Source: Pseudomonas aylmerensis (GTDB taxonomy: Bacteria; Pseudomonadota; Gammaproteobacteria; Pseudomonadales; Pseudomonadaceae). From it: a stretch of 64,000 nt of DNA. Positions 8,935 through 17,702 of the stretch are shown piece by piece. The notes below the pieces were generated by a model. The model did not search any database, was not told the origin of the DNA, and saw nothing but the letters and a program-made list of their open reading frames with translations. The stretch covers positions 62,001 to 126,000 of the forward strand of contig NZ_MAUE01000013.1 of assembly GCF_001702265.1 (NCBI RefSeq), written 5' to 3'. Position numbers and translations under genes: made by a program. Position 1 is the stretch's first letter. Every line of letters begins with the position of its first letter.

Positions 8935-10571
8935 AAGCCTTCGCGCAGCTCTACGCCAACCTTGACGCCACCACGTCCAGCAATGCCAAGCTCGCGGCAT
9001 TGCAAGCCTACTTCCTGCAAGCCCCGGCAGAAGATGCGGCATGGGCGGTGTATTTTTTATCCGGCGGGCGCCCTCGCCAGTTGGTGCCGACGCGCCTGCT
9101 GCGGGACATGGCCACCGAGGCGGCGGGCATCGAGCCGTGGCTGTTCGAGGAAAGCTACCAGTCGGTCGGCGACCTGGCCGAGACCATTTCCCTGCTATTA
9201 CCGGAATCTGCCTACACCTCGCAGGATGGCCTGGCGGTGTGGCTGGAAGAAAAGCTCCTGCCGCTGCGCGGCCTGGCGCCTCAGGATTTGGCCGAGCGCC
9301 TACCGGCGTTATGGGCGCAACTGGATCAACCGAGCCTGATGGTGTGCATCAAGCTGATCACCGGCAGCTTTCGCGTCGGCGTGTCCAAATTGCTGGTCAC
9401 CCGTGCACTCGCCGCAATGGCCGACCTCGACAGCAAGCGGGTCGCGCAGCGGTTGGTGGGTTACACCGACCTGTCCAACCGGCCGACGGCAGAAGGCTAC
9501 CTCAAGCTGATCGCCGCCGAATCAGACGACGAACATGCGCAACGCGGCGGACAGCCCTATCCGTTTTTTCTCGCCCATGGCTTGTCGCAACCGGTGGAGC
9601 AATTCGACGCATTGCTCGGTTCCCCCGCCGATTGGCAGGTGGAGTGGAAGTGGGATGGCATTCGCGCGCAACTGGTCAAGCGCGACGGCCGCCTGTGGGT
9701 GTGGTCGCGTGGCGAAGAATTGGTCACAGAGCGTTTCCCCGAACTGCACAGCCTGACCAGTGGCCTGCCCGATGGTACGGTGATCGACGGCGAAATCGTG
9801 GTGTGGAAGGACGCAGTGCAGCCCTTCGCTCTGCTGCAACAGCGAATTGGCCGCAAGACCCTGAGCAAAAAGGTGCTCGACGATGCACCGGTCGCCGTCC
9901 TCGCCTATGACCTGCTGGAATACCAGGGCGCCGACTGGCGCAACCAGCCCCAGGCCGAACGTCGCGTTCAACTCGAGCGGGTAATCGCCCAGTGCAACCA
10001 ACCCGTGCTGATTCCATCGCCCCTGCTCACGGGCGCGACCTGGCAGGATCTTGCGCAGCAACGCGAAGCCTCCCGTCAGTTGGGCGTCGAAGGCATGATG
10101 CTCAAGGAGCGCAAAGGCCTTTACGGTGTGGGTCGCACCAAGGACATGGGCCTGTGGTGGAAGTGGAAAGTCGACCCGTTCAGCGTCGACGCCGTGTTGA
10201 TCTACGCCCAGCGCGGCCATGGTCGGCGCGCCAGCCTCTATAGCGACTACACCTTCGCCGTGTGGGACGGCCCGCCCGGCAGCGAGCGCACGCTCGTGCC
10301 CTTCGCCAAGGCCTATTCAGGGCTGACCGACGAAGAGATGCGCAAGGTCGACGCGATTGTGCGCAAGACCACCGTAGAGAAGTTCGGGCCGGTCAGCAGT
10401 GTCACGCCGAGCATGGTATTCGAGCTGGGATTCGAGGGCATTGCCCTGTCCAAGCGGCATAAAAGTGGGATCGCGGTGCGGTTTCCGAGGATGTTGCGGT
10501 GGCGGCAGGACAAGACGGTGGATGAGGCTGACAACCTGGCCACGCTGCAAGACCTGCTGACCGGATGCTAA
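8931..10571 (+). CDS. ATP-dependent DNA ligase, PP_1105 family
   Basis: A 546-residue ATP-dependent ligase in a bacterium that will also have NAD+-dependent LigA. Residues 1-200 form a helical DNA-binding domain of the LIG1 type. The adenylation domain carries the nucleophile Lys240 in EWKWDGIRAQ, motif III near residue 285 (DGEIVVW), motif IV (EGMMLKERKG) and motif V (WWKWKVDP). The C-terminal OB domain includes FELGFEGIALSKRHKSGIAVRFPR. No LigD-type polymerase or phosphoesterase domain is fused. The family (TIGR04120 type) occurs in a four-gene repair cluster with an MBL exonuclease, a Lhr-like helicase and a metallophosphoesterase; P. putida homologues of the cluster have been studied in vitro. 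Nick sealing during end repair is inferred. Confidence 0.92.
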   Translation: MKAFAQLYANLDATTSSNAKLAALQAYFLQAPAEDAAWAVYFLSGGRPRQLVPTRLLRDMATEAAGIEPWLFEESYQSVGDLAETISLLLPESAYTSQDGLAVWLEEKLLPLRGLAPQDLAERLPALWAQLDQPSLMVCIKLITGSFRVGVSKLLVTRALAAMADLDSKRVAQRLVGYTDLSNRPTAEGYLKLIAAESDDEHAQRGGQPYPFFLAHGLSQPVEQFDALLGSPADWQVEWKWDGIRAQLVKRDGRLWVWSRGEELVTERFPELHSLTSGLPDGTVIDGEIVVWKDAVQPFALLQQRIGRKTLSKKVLDDAPVAVLAYDLLEYQGADWRNQPQAERRVQLERVIAQCNQPVLIPSPLLTGATWQDLAQQREASRQLGVEGMMLKERKGLYGVGRTKDMGLWWKWKVDPFSVDAVLIYAQRGHGRRASLYSDYTFAVWDGPPGSERTLVPFAKAYSGLTDEEMRKVDAIVRKTTVEKFGPVSSVTPSMVFELGFEGIALSKRHKSGIAVRFPRMLRWRQDKTVDEADNLATLQDLLTGC

Positions 10572-10587
10572 AACCCCACAAATCCCT

Positions 10588-10674
10588 GTAGGAGCTGGCT
10601 TGCCTGCGATGGCGGCGGATCAGTGACAGATGAATAAGCCGACCCGCCACCATCCCCGGCAAGCCAGCTCCCAG
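10588..10674. repeat. REPIN after the ligase gene
   Basis: The left arm TAGGAGCTGGCTTGCCTGCGATGG (near 10589-10612) and right arm CCATCCCCGGCAAGCCAGCTCC (near 10649-10670) are imperfectly inverted. It marks the boundary between the exonuclease-ligase pair and the transporter operon. The remainder of the 315-bp gap holds the regulatory sites listed separately. Confidence 0.85.
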
Positions 10675-10696
10675 GTTTTCGATCTGCATCAGCCCC

Positions 10697-10728
10697 AAAT
10701 GGGTGCACTGTTTTTTGTGTGCCCATTT
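10697..10728 (+). promoter_or_regulatory. Candidate NtrC-type enhancer palindrome
   Basis: AAATGGG (10697-10703) is inverted as CCCATTT (10722-10728), and the inner half sites TGCAC and GTGTGC resemble an NtrC site (TGCAC...GGTGCA) with mismatches. It lies 64-95 bp upstream of the candidate sigma-54 GG element, a normal enhancer distance. The assignment is by eye. Confidence 0.4.
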
Positions 10729-10790
10729 TCGGGCATCTCCTACACTGAGATCTCCCTCTTCCCACCTTTTAAAACGACCATTCGGAACTA

Positions 10791-10806
10791 TGGTGCAGAA
10801 ATTGCT
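10791..10806 (+). promoter_or_regulatory. Candidate sigma-54 (RpoN) promoter of the amino-acid transporter operon
   Basis: TGGTGCAGAAATTGCT has the invariant GG (10792-10793) and GC (10804-10805) separated by exactly 10 bp, with the TTGCW block intact. It differs from TGGCACG at three less critical positions. A start about 12 bp downstream of the GC would give a leader of roughly 70 nt before the binding-protein ATG. Sigma-54 control of basic or acidic amino-acid transporters under nitrogen limitation is common in Pseudomonas. Confidence 0.5.
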
Positions 10807-10886
10807 ACTTGTGTTGCGTCTGACACCGTTCAGTAACAGTCCTAAACGCGCCACAAGCGCTTATCTTGGTTTCCAGGGATTACATA

Positions 10887-11666
10887 ATGAAAAAAGCATT
10901 GCTGACCCTTTCTGCACTGGCTCTGTGCATGGCCGCTGGTACTGCGTTGGCCAAGGAATACAAGGAACTGCGTTTTGGTGTCGATCCGTCCTACGCGCCA
11001 TTCGAATCCAAGGCCGCCGACGGCAGCCTGGTGGGCTTCGATATCGACCTGGGCAATGCGATCTGCGCCGAGCTGAAAGTGAAGTGCAAGTGGGTCGAAA
11101 GTGACTTCGACGGCATGATTCCAGGCCTGAACGCCAACAAATTCGACGGCGTGATTTCGTCGATGACCGTGACCGAAGCCCGTGAAAAGGCGATCGACTT
11201 CTCCAGCGAGCTGTTCTCCGGCCCGACCTCCCTGGTGTTCAAAAAAGGCGCGAACTACTCCACGCCTGAGTCCCTCAAGGGCAAATCGGTGGGCTACGAG
11301 CAAGGCACTATCCAGGAAGCCTACGCCAAGGCCGTGCTGGACAAAGCCGGTGTGACCACCAAGGCCTACGCCAACCAGGACCAGGTGTACGCCGACCTGA
11401 CCTCCGGCCGTCTGGATGCGTCCGTGCAGGACATGCTGCAAGCCGAACTGGGCTTCTTGAAGTCGCCGGCCGGCGCTGACTACGAAGTCAGCAAGGCTAT
11501 CGACGACCCTTTGCTGCCGTCGAAAACTGCGGTCGGTATCAAAAAAGGTAACAAAGACCTCAAGGCCTTGCTCGATAAAGGTATCAAAGCGTTACACGAT
11601 GATGGCACCTACGCCACCATCCAGAAGAAACACTTCGGCGATCTGAACCTCTACAGCGGTAAATAA
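10887..11666 (+). CDS. Basic amino-acid ABC transporter substrate-binding protein (AotJ/HisJ-like)
   Basis: A 259-residue periplasmic binding protein with a signal peptide (MKKALLTLSALALCMAAGTALA, cleaved near residue 23). The mature part carries the polar amino-acid binding signature GFDIDLGNAICAEL near residue 50 and SSMTVTEAREKAIDFS near residue 90. These are the family-3 solute-binding motifs seen in HisJ, ArgT and AotJ, so arginine, lysine, ornithine or histidine is the likely ligand. The ATG at 10887 follows a CAGGGAT site; a GTG seven codons earlier would spoil the signal peptide. It is the first gene of a five-gene operon, followed by an intrinsic terminator that should keep binding protein in excess over permease. 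Confidence 0.88.
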   Translation: MKKALLTLSALALCMAAGTALAKEYKELRFGVDPSYAPFESKAADGSLVGFDIDLGNAICAELKVKCKWVESDFDGMIPGLNANKFDGVISSMTVTEAREKAIDFSSELFSGPTSLVFKKGANYSTPESLKGKSVGYEQGTIQEAYAKAVLDKAGVTTKAYANQDQVYADLTSGRLDASVQDMLQAELGFLKSPAGADYEVSKAIDDPLLPSKTAVGIKKGNKDLKALLDKGIKALHDDGTYATIQKKHFGDLNLYSGK

Positions 11667-11673
11667 CACCCTG

Positions 11674-11704
11674 GCGCCCACCGGTTTGCGGTGGGCGCTT
11701 TTTT
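11674..11704 (+). terminator. Intrinsic terminator/attenuator inside the amino-acid transporter operon
   Basis: A perfect 10-bp stem (GCGCCCACCG at 11674-11683, CGGTGGGCGC at 11689-11698) with a 5-nt loop is followed directly by TTTTTT. It lies between the binding-protein stop and the first permease gene, 23 bp before the latter's ATG. Partial read-through would give the usual excess of binding protein. Confidence 0.93.
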
Positions 11705-11726
11705 ATCGCCATTAGGTCCTGAATTC

Positions 11727-12455
11727 ATGTTTGAAGATCTTTTGCAAACCCTGGGGCTGGGCGCCTTCAGTTTGAAGGGGTTCGGCCCGCTGTTGCTCCA
11801 AGGGACGTGGATGACCGTAAAACTCTCGGTCGCCTCCCTGGCTGTCAGTGTCCTGCTCGGCCTGATTGGGGCCAGCGCGAAACTGTCCAGCGTCAGCTTG
11901 ATCCGTATTCCCGCCCAGCTCTACACCACCTTGATTCGCGGCGTACCGGACCTGGTACTGATGCTGCTGATTTTCTACAGCCTGCAAATCTGGCTGACCG
12001 GTTTGACCGACTTCATGGAATGGGACTACATCGAGATCGACCCATTCAGCGCCGGGGTGATCACCCTGGGCTTCATCTACGGTGCCTACTTCACCGAGAC
12101 ATTTCGCGGTGCGATCCTCGCGGTCCCGCGTGGCCAGTTGGAAGCTGCAACCGCCTACGGGCTGAGTCGCGGGCAGCGGTTTCGCTTCGTGACCTTTCCG
12201 CAGATGATGCGTTTTGCCCTGCCGGGCATCGGCAATAACTGGATGGTCATGCTCAAGGCCACGGCGCTGGTATCGATCATTGGTCTCGCGGACCTGGTCA
12301 AGGCCGCCCAGGATGCCGGCAAGAGCACCTATCAACTGTTTTACTTCCTGGTCATCGCGGCGTTTATCTACCTGCTGATCACCAGTGCATCCAATTTCGT
12401 CCTGCGTCGGCTTGAACGCCGCTACTCCGCTGGGTCCCGGGAGGCCGTGCGATGA
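11727..12455 (+). CDS. Basic amino-acid ABC transporter permease (AotQ/HisQ-like)
   Basis: A 242-residue inner-membrane permease of the HisQM family. It has about five transmembrane helices, an N-terminal GTWMTVKLSVASLAVSVLLG helix, the family motif YTTLIRGVPDLVLMLLIFYS, and the EAA loop EAATAYGLSRGQRFRFVTFP that docks the ATPase (near residues 142-162). The ATG at 11727 is chosen because earlier in-frame codons fall inside the upstream terminator hairpin. It overlaps the second permease start by 4 bp (ATGA), consistent with a heterodimeric membrane core made in equal amounts. Confidence 0.9.
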   Translation: MFEDLLQTLGLGAFSLKGFGPLLLQGTWMTVKLSVASLAVSVLLGLIGASAKLSSVSLIRIPAQLYTTLIRGVPDLVLMLLIFYSLQIWLTGLTDFMEWDYIEIDPFSAGVITLGFIYGAYFTETFRGAILAVPRGQLEAATAYGLSRGQRFRFVTFPQMMRFALPGIGNNWMVMLKATALVSIIGLADLVKAAQDAGKSTYQLFYFLVIAAFIYLLITSASNFVLRRLERRYSAGSREAVR

Positions 12456-13162
12456 TCGAACTCCTGCAGCAATACTGGCGCCCCTTCCTGTACAGCGACG
12501 GCCAGCACATCACCGGGCTGGCAATGACCATGTGGCTGCTCAGCGCCTCGCTGGTGATTGGTTTCCTGGTCTCGATCCCGCTGTCCATCGCCCGCGTCTC
12601 GCGAAATCGCCTGGTGCGTTGGCCGGTGCAGTTCTACACCTACCTGTTTCGTGGCACGCCGCTCTATATCCAGTTGCTGATCTGCTACACCGGCATCTAC
12701 AGCATCGCCGCGGTGCGCGCGCAGCCGGTGCTGGACGCATTTTTTCGCGATGCGATGAACTGCACGATCCTGGCCTTTGCCCTCAACACCTGCGCCTACA
12801 CCACCGAGATTTTCGCCGGTTCGATCCGCAGCATGGCCCACGGCGAAGTCGAGGCCGCCAAGGCCTATGGCCTCAGCGGCTGGAAGTTGTATGCGTATGT
12901 GATCATGCCGTCGGCCCTGCGCCGCTCGTTGCCGTACTACAGCAATGAAGTGATCCTGATGCTGCACTCGACCACCGTGGCGTTTACCGCGACAGTGCCC
13001 GACATTCTCAAGGTCGCACGGGACGCCAACTCGGCGACCTACATGACCTTCCAATCCTTCGGCATCGCCGCGCTGATCTATCTGACAGTGACCTTTGCCC
13101 TGGTCGGCCTGTTTCGTCTGGCGGAGCGCCGCTGGCTGGCCTTCCTCGGGCCGAGTCATTAA
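12452..13162 (+). CDS. Basic amino-acid ABC transporter permease (AotM/HisM-like)
   Basis: A 236-residue permease, the second half of the HisQM-type heterodimer. It has about five helices, with ITGLAMTMWLLSASLVIGFL as the first. The conserved FYTYLFRGTPLYIQLLICYT is near residue 67, and the EAA loop EVEAAKAYGLSGWKLYAYVI near residue 132. It starts within the stop codon of the preceding permease gene and ends 9 bp before the deacylase-like gene, so one transcript is expected. Confidence 0.9.
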   Translation: MIELLQQYWRPFLYSDGQHITGLAMTMWLLSASLVIGFLVSIPLSIARVSRNRLVRWPVQFYTYLFRGTPLYIQLLICYTGIYSIAAVRAQPVLDAFFRDAMNCTILAFALNTCAYTTEIFAGSIRSMAHGEVEAAKAYGLSGWKLYAYVIMPSALRRSLPYYSNEVILMLHSTTVAFTATVPDILKVARDANSATYMTFQSFGIAALIYLTVTFALVGLFRLAERRWLAFLGPSH

Positions 13163-13171
13163 GGAGCCTTC

Positions 13172-14290
13172 ATGCGTCATCAGGTTCATGAACTGATCGC
13201 GCCTGTGCCTGGCACGGCGCGGCAGATTCACAGTTTCCACTTCGGCCCGGAACAGGCTGAAGGCAAGATCTACATCCAGTCGTCGCTGCATGCCGATGAA
13301 ATGCCCGGCATGCTGGTGGCCTGGCACCTCAAGCTGCGCCTGGCGCAACTGGAGGCCGCCGGGCGCCTGCGCAGCGAAATCGTGCTGGTGCCGGTCGCCA
13401 ACCCGGTGGGCCTGGAACAGGTGTTGATGGATATTCCGCTGGGCCGCTACGAGCTGGAAAGCGGGCAGAACTTCAATCGCTTGTTTGTCGACCTCAGTGA
13501 CGCGGTGGGTAACCAGGTCGAGGCATTGCTCGGGGATGATCCGCGACACAACGTCGAACTGATCCGCACCGCGCTGTCCAACGCCCTCGCCGCGCAAACC
13601 GCGGAGACCCAGTTGCACTCCCAGCGCCTGGTGCTGCAACGCCTGGCCTGCGACGCCGACATGGTGCTCGACCTGCATTGCGATTTCGAAGCCGTGGCGC
13701 ACCTGTACACCACGCCCGAGGCGTGGCCGCAGGTCGAGCCGCTGGCGCGCTATCTCGGCTCGGAAGCCAACTTGCTCGCCACCGATTCCGGCGGGCAATC
13801 CTTCGATGAGTGTTTCACACTGGTGTGGTGGCAATTGCAGCAGCGTTTCGGCGAGCGCTTCCCGATCCCGATGGGCAGCTTTTCCGTCACCGTCGAGCTG
13901 CGTGGCCAGGGCGACGTCAACCATGGCCTGGCCAGCCTCGATTGCCAGGCGATCATCGATTACCTGATCCACTTCGGCGCGATCGAGGGCGAAGCCGCCC
14001 CGCTGCCGGCGCTGCCCTACCCCGCCACGCCGCTGGCAGGCGTCGAACCGGTGGCGACACCGGTGGGCGGCCTGCTGGTGTTCAGCGCCCTGCCGGGGGA
14101 ATACCTGGAGGCCGGGCAACTGATCGCCGACATCATCGACCCCATTACCGACCGCGTAACGCCTGTGCACTGCCAGAAGGCCGGCCTGCTTTACGCCCGT
14201 TCGCTACGCCGCATGGCCACTGCCGGGATGGTCATCGGCCATGTCGCCGGCTCAGAGGCCTACCGTAGCGGCTATCTACTTTCGCCTTGA
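13172..14290 (+). CDS. Succinylglutamate desuccinylase/aspartoacylase-family zinc hydrolase (AotO-like)
   Basis: A 372-residue M14-like zinc carboxypeptidase-fold protein of the AstE/aspartoacylase family. HADEMPG (residues 34-40) gives the His and Glu zinc ligands. DLHCDFE near residue 168 supplies the third His, and VELRGQGDVN contains the C-terminal Glu region. In the P. aeruginosa aot operon a similar gene (PA0891, aotO) sits between permease and ATPase genes, exactly as here. Its substrate is not established. Removal of an acyl group from an imported N-acyl amino acid is a reasonable guess, not a demonstrated role. No signal peptide is seen, so it should act in the cytoplasm. The gene has GGAG 6 bp before its ATG. 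Confidence 0.82.
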   Translation: MRHQVHELIAPVPGTARQIHSFHFGPEQAEGKIYIQSSLHADEMPGMLVAWHLKLRLAQLEAAGRLRSEIVLVPVANPVGLEQVLMDIPLGRYELESGQNFNRLFVDLSDAVGNQVEALLGDDPRHNVELIRTALSNALAAQTAETQLHSQRLVLQRLACDADMVLDLHCDFEAVAHLYTTPEAWPQVEPLARYLGSEANLLATDSGGQSFDECFTLVWWQLQQRFGERFPIPMGSFSVTVELRGQGDVNHGLASLDCQAIIDYLIHFGAIEGEAAPLPALPYPATPLAGVEPVATPVGGLLVFSALPGEYLEAGQLIADIIDPITDRVTPVHCQKAGLLYARSLRRMATAGMVIGHVAGSEAYRSGYLLSP

Positions 14291-14303
14291 GGATGCACGC
14301 CCC

Positions 14304-15068
14304 ATGTACAAATTGACCGTTGAAGGCCTGCATAAAAGCTATGGCGACAATGAAGTGCTCAAAGGCGTCTCGCTCAAGGCCAAGACCGGTGACGTGATCA
14401 GCCTGATCGGCGCCAGCGGCTCCGGCAAGAGCACCTTTTTGCGCTGCATCAACTTCCTGGAAACCCCCAACGACGGCGCCATGACCCTCGACGGCCAGCC
14501 GATCCGCATGGTCAGCGACCGCCATGGCATGCGCGTGGCTGACGATGCCGAACTGCAGCGCCTGCGCACACGCCTGGCGATGGTGTTCCAGCACTTCAAC
14601 CTGTGGAGCCACATGAGCGTGCTGGAAAACATCACCATGGCCCCGCGCCGGGTGCTGGGTTGCAGCAAGAAGGACGCCGAAGACCGTGCCCGTCGCTACC
14701 TCGACAAGGTCGGCCTGCCGGCACGCGTAGCCGATCAATACCCGGCCTTTCTCTCCGGTGGCCAGCAGCAACGGGTGGCCATCGCCCGCGCCCTGGCCAT
14801 GGAGCCGGAAGTGATGCTGTTTGACGAGCCTACTTCAGCCCTCGACCCGGAGCTGGTGGGCGAGGTATTGAAGGTGATCCAGGGCCTGGCCGAGGAAGGC
14901 CGCACCATGATCATGGTGACCCATGAGATGAGCTTCGCGCGCAAGGTGTCGAGCCAGGTGCTGTTCCTGCACAAGGGCCTGGTGGAAGAGCAAGGTGCGC
15001 CGGCGGATGTGCTGGGCAATCCGAAAAGCGAGCGGCTGCAGCAATTTCTCAGCGGCAACCTGAAGTAA
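14304..15068 (+). CDS. Basic amino-acid ABC transporter ATP-binding protein (AotP/HisP-like)
   Basis: A 254-residue ABC ATPase of the HisP/GlnQ class. It has Walker A IGASGSGKSTFLR near residue 34, the signature LSGGQQQRVAIARALAMEP near residue 151, Walker B VMLFDEPTSALDPE near residue 171, and switch His in MVTHEMSFARKVS near residue 207. The ATG at 14304 lies 13 bp after the deacylase stop; in-frame codons further upstream are inside that gene. It closes the transporter operon. In P. aeruginosa the aot operon continues into argR, but no argR follows here. Instead, 153 bp later, the ligase-associated helicase gene begins. Confidence 0.9.
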   Translation: MYKLTVEGLHKSYGDNEVLKGVSLKAKTGDVISLIGASGSGKSTFLRCINFLETPNDGAMTLDGQPIRMVSDRHGMRVADDAELQRLRTRLAMVFQHFNLWSHMSVLENITMAPRRVLGCSKKDAEDRARRYLDKVGLPARVADQYPAFLSGGQQQRVAIARALAMEPEVMLFDEPTSALDPELVGEVLKVIQGLAEEGRTMIMVTHEMSFARKVSSQVLFLHKGLVEEQGAPADVLGNPKSERLQQFLSGNLK

Positions 15069-15221
15069 ACGGGGAGGAACCGCCTGGCGATAGCGCCTTG
15101 AGCCCTGCGGCGATCTTTGCGCCACCCTCGCCGCGGTGCGACGCGCCTGCAAGGATTGCGTTAAACCTTTGATGCTCGGTGAAGGTCTGTGGAATAGGCC
15201 TTCCAGAGTGTCAGCCGTCGC

Positions 15222-17702
15222 ATGGCAAAACCCCACGACTTCGCCAAAACATGGTTCGCCGCCAAGGGCTGGAAACCGTTCGCCTTCCAGAAAGCGGTGT
15301 GGTCTGCCGTCAAGGCAGGCCAGTCCGGCTTGCTGCATGCCAGCACTGGTGCGGGCAAAACCTATGCGCTGTGGTTTGCCGCCCTCAATCGCTTCGCCAT
15401 CACTCGCCCGCCGGCCAGCGGCAAGCGCAAAGCGCCCGCAGAGCCACTGACGGTGCTGTGGATCACGCCCATGCGGGCGTTGGCCGCCGATACCGCCCGC
15501 GCACTCGAAGCACCGCTTGAGGCCTTGCAGATTCCCTGGAGCATCGGCCTGCGCACCGGCGATACCAGCAGCAGCGAGCGTGCCCGCCAGACACGCCGAC
15601 AGCCCACCGCACTGGTCACCACCCCGGAAAGCCTGACCCTGATGCTCGCCCGCGCGGACAGCGAAGTGAGCCTGGCGCACCTGCGCATGGTGGTGGTGGA
15701 TGAATGGCATGAGCTGATCGGCAACAAGCGCGGCGTGCAACTGCAGCTGGCGCTGGCACGGCTGCGGCGTTGGCATCCCGAGCTGATGGTATGGGGGATT
15801 TCGGCAACGCTGGGTAATCAGGCTCACGCCTTGGAGGTATTGGTCCCACAAGGTGGCGGGATCAACGTGCAGGGGCAGACAGCCAAGCAGCTGTTGGTCG
15901 ACACCTTGTTGCCGCCCGTCGCGGAACGCTTCCCCTGGGCCGGGCATATCGGCTTGAAAATGTTGCCGCAGGTAGTGGCCGAAGTGGAAACCAGCAGCAG
16001 TTGCCTGGTATTCACCAATACCCGCGCGCAATCGGAAATCTGGTACCAGGCGTTGCTCGAGGCGCGCCCGGACTGGGCCGGCTTGATTGCCCTGCACCAT
16101 GGCTCACTGTCCCGGGAGACGCGTGACTGGGTCGAGCGCGCACTCAAGGACGGGCAGCTCAAGGCCGTGGTGTGCACCTCGAGCCTGGACCTGGGGGTGG
16201 ATTTTCTGCCGGTGGAGCGAGTCCTGCAGATTGGCTCGGCCAAAGGCGTGGCGCGGCTGATGCAACGCGCCGGGCGCTCGGGCCACGCGCCAGGGCGGCC
16301 ATCGCGGGTGACGCTGGTGCCGACCCACAGCCTGGAACTGGTGGAAGCCGCCGCCGCCCAGGATGCCATTGCGCAGCGGCACATCGAAGCGCGGGAATCG
16401 CCGCACAAGCCGTTGGATGTACTCGTACAGCACTTGGTGAGCATGGCGCTGGGCGGTGGCTTCACCCCCGACGCGTTGCTGGCAGAAGTGCGCGGTGCCT
16501 GGGCCTATCGCGACCTGACCGAGGCCGACTGGGCCTGGGCCCTGGGCTTTGTGCGCCATGGCGGGCTGTCGCTGACTGCCTACCCGGACTACCGCCGCGT
16601 GGAGCCCGACGAACACGGCATCTGGCGCGTCCCCGACGCCAGGCTCGCGCGCCGGCATCGCATGAGCGTGGGCACCATCGTCAGCGACGCCAGCATCCAG
16701 CTGAAATTCTGGAGCAAGGGCGGCGGCGGCAAGAACCTCGGCAGTGTCGAAGAAGGCTTCATCGCGCGCCTCAAGCCGGGTGATGGGTTCCTGTTTGCCG
16801 GGCGCTTGCTGGAGCTGGTCCGAGTGGAAAACATGACCGCCTATGTACGTCGCAGCAGCGCCAAAAAAGCCGCAGTGCCGCGCTGGAATGGCGGGCGCAT
16901 GCCGCTTTCCAACGAGTTGGCGCAAGCCGTGGTGGAACGCTTCGACGCTGCGGCGCGCGGGCACTACGACGGCCCGGAAATGCGCGCGGTGCAACCCTTG
17001 TTGCAGACGCAGTTGCGCTGGTCCGGCCTGCCGACGCACGACGGGTTGTTGGCCGAAGCCCTGAAATCACGCGAGGGGTGGCACCTGTTTCTCTACCCGT
17101 TTGCCGGGCGCCAGGTGCACTTGGGCCTGGCGAGCCTGTTGGCATGGCGGGTCAGCCAACGCCAACCCGTGACCTTCTCGATTGCAGTGAATGATTACGG
17201 CTTGGAGCTGCTGAGCGCGACGCCGGTGGAGTGGCCTGCCCTGCTGAACGAAGCATTGCTGAGCCCGGCAGACTTGCTGGCCGACGTCGTGGCCAGCCTG
17301 AACGCCGGCGAACTCGCCCTGCGCCGCTTTCGCGAGATTGCGCGGATCGCCGGACTGGTGTTTGCCGGTTACCCCGGCGCGCCGAAAAGTACACGCCAGG
17401 TGCAGGCATCCAGCGGCCTGTTCTTCGAGGTATTCAAGCAATATGACCCGCAGAACCTGTTGCTGACCCAGGCAGGGGAAGAAGTCCTGCGTGATGAGTT
17501 GGATATTCGTCGGCTGGAACAGACACTGCGGCGTCTGTCAGCGCTGCAACTGGACTTGCACGTGATCGAACGGCCGACGCCGCTGGCCTTTCCGCTGTTG
17601 GTGGAACGGATGCGTGAAAGCATGAGTTCGGAAAAACTCTCCGAGCGCATCGCGCGGATGGTCAAGGACCTGGAGAAAGTCGCGGATAACGGGAAGGGTT
17701 GA
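15222..17702 (+). CDS. Ligase-associated DEXH-box DNA helicase (Lhr-Core type)
   Basis: An 826-residue superfamily 2 helicase (TIGR04121 type). Walker A ASTGAGKT places the ATP-binding Lys at residue 46. Motif II is the unusual DEWH (residues 160-163), motif III is SATLG near residue 192, and motif [10 protein letters not shown] lies near residue 348. The central winged-helix and C-terminal domains match Lhr-Core proteins and lack the extra C-terminal extension of full-length Lhr. P. putida Lhr-Core is a 3'-to-5' translocase that unwinds DNA:RNA and DNA duplexes (family knowledge). Its stop overlaps the phosphoesterase start by one base (TGATG). It belongs with the exonuclease and ligase at 7930-10571 but is separated from them by five transporter genes. 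Confidence 0.92.
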   Translation: MAKPHDFAKTWFAAKGWKPFAFQKAVWSAVKAGQSGLLHASTGAGKTYALWFAALNRFAITRPPASGKRKAPAEPLTVLWITPMRALAADTARALEAPLEALQIPWSIGLRTGDTSSSERARQTRRQPTALVTTPESLTLMLARADSEVSLAHLRMVVVDEWHELIGNKRGVQLQLALARLRRWHPELMVWGISATLGNQAHALEVLVPQGGGINVQGQTAKQLLVDTLLPPVAERFPWAGHIGLKMLPQVVAEVETSSSCLVFTNTRAQSEIWYQALLEARPDWAGLIALHHGSLSRETRDWVERALKDGQLKAVVCTSSLDLGVDFLPVERVLQIGSAKGVARLMQRAGRSGHAPGRPSRVTLVPTHSLELVEAAAAQDAIAQRHIEARESPHKPLDVLVQHLVSMALGGGFTPDALLAEVRGAWAYRDLTEADWAWALGFVRHGGLSLTAYPDYRRVEPDEHGIWRVPDARLARRHRMSVGTIVSDASIQLKFWSKGGGGKNLGSVEEGFIARLKPGDGFLFAGRLLELVRVENMTAYVRRSSAKKAAVPRWNGGRMPLSNELAQAVVERFDAAARGHYDGPEMRAVQPLLQTQLRWSGLPTHDGLLAEALKSREGWHLFLYPFAGRQVHLGLASLLAWRVSQRQPVTFSIAVNDYGLELLSATPVEWPALLNEALLSPADLLADVVASLNAGELALRRFREIARIAGLVFAGYPGAPKSTRQVQASSGLFFEVFKQYDPQNLLLTQAGEEVLRDELDIRRLEQTLRRLSALQLDLHVIERPTPLAFPLLVERMRESMSSEKLSERIARMVKDLEKVADNGKG

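Noticed and set aside
10630..10836. 68-codon frame on the + strand between ligase and transporter genes
   Set aside because: Begins inside the REPIN and crosses the promoter elements; no protein family.
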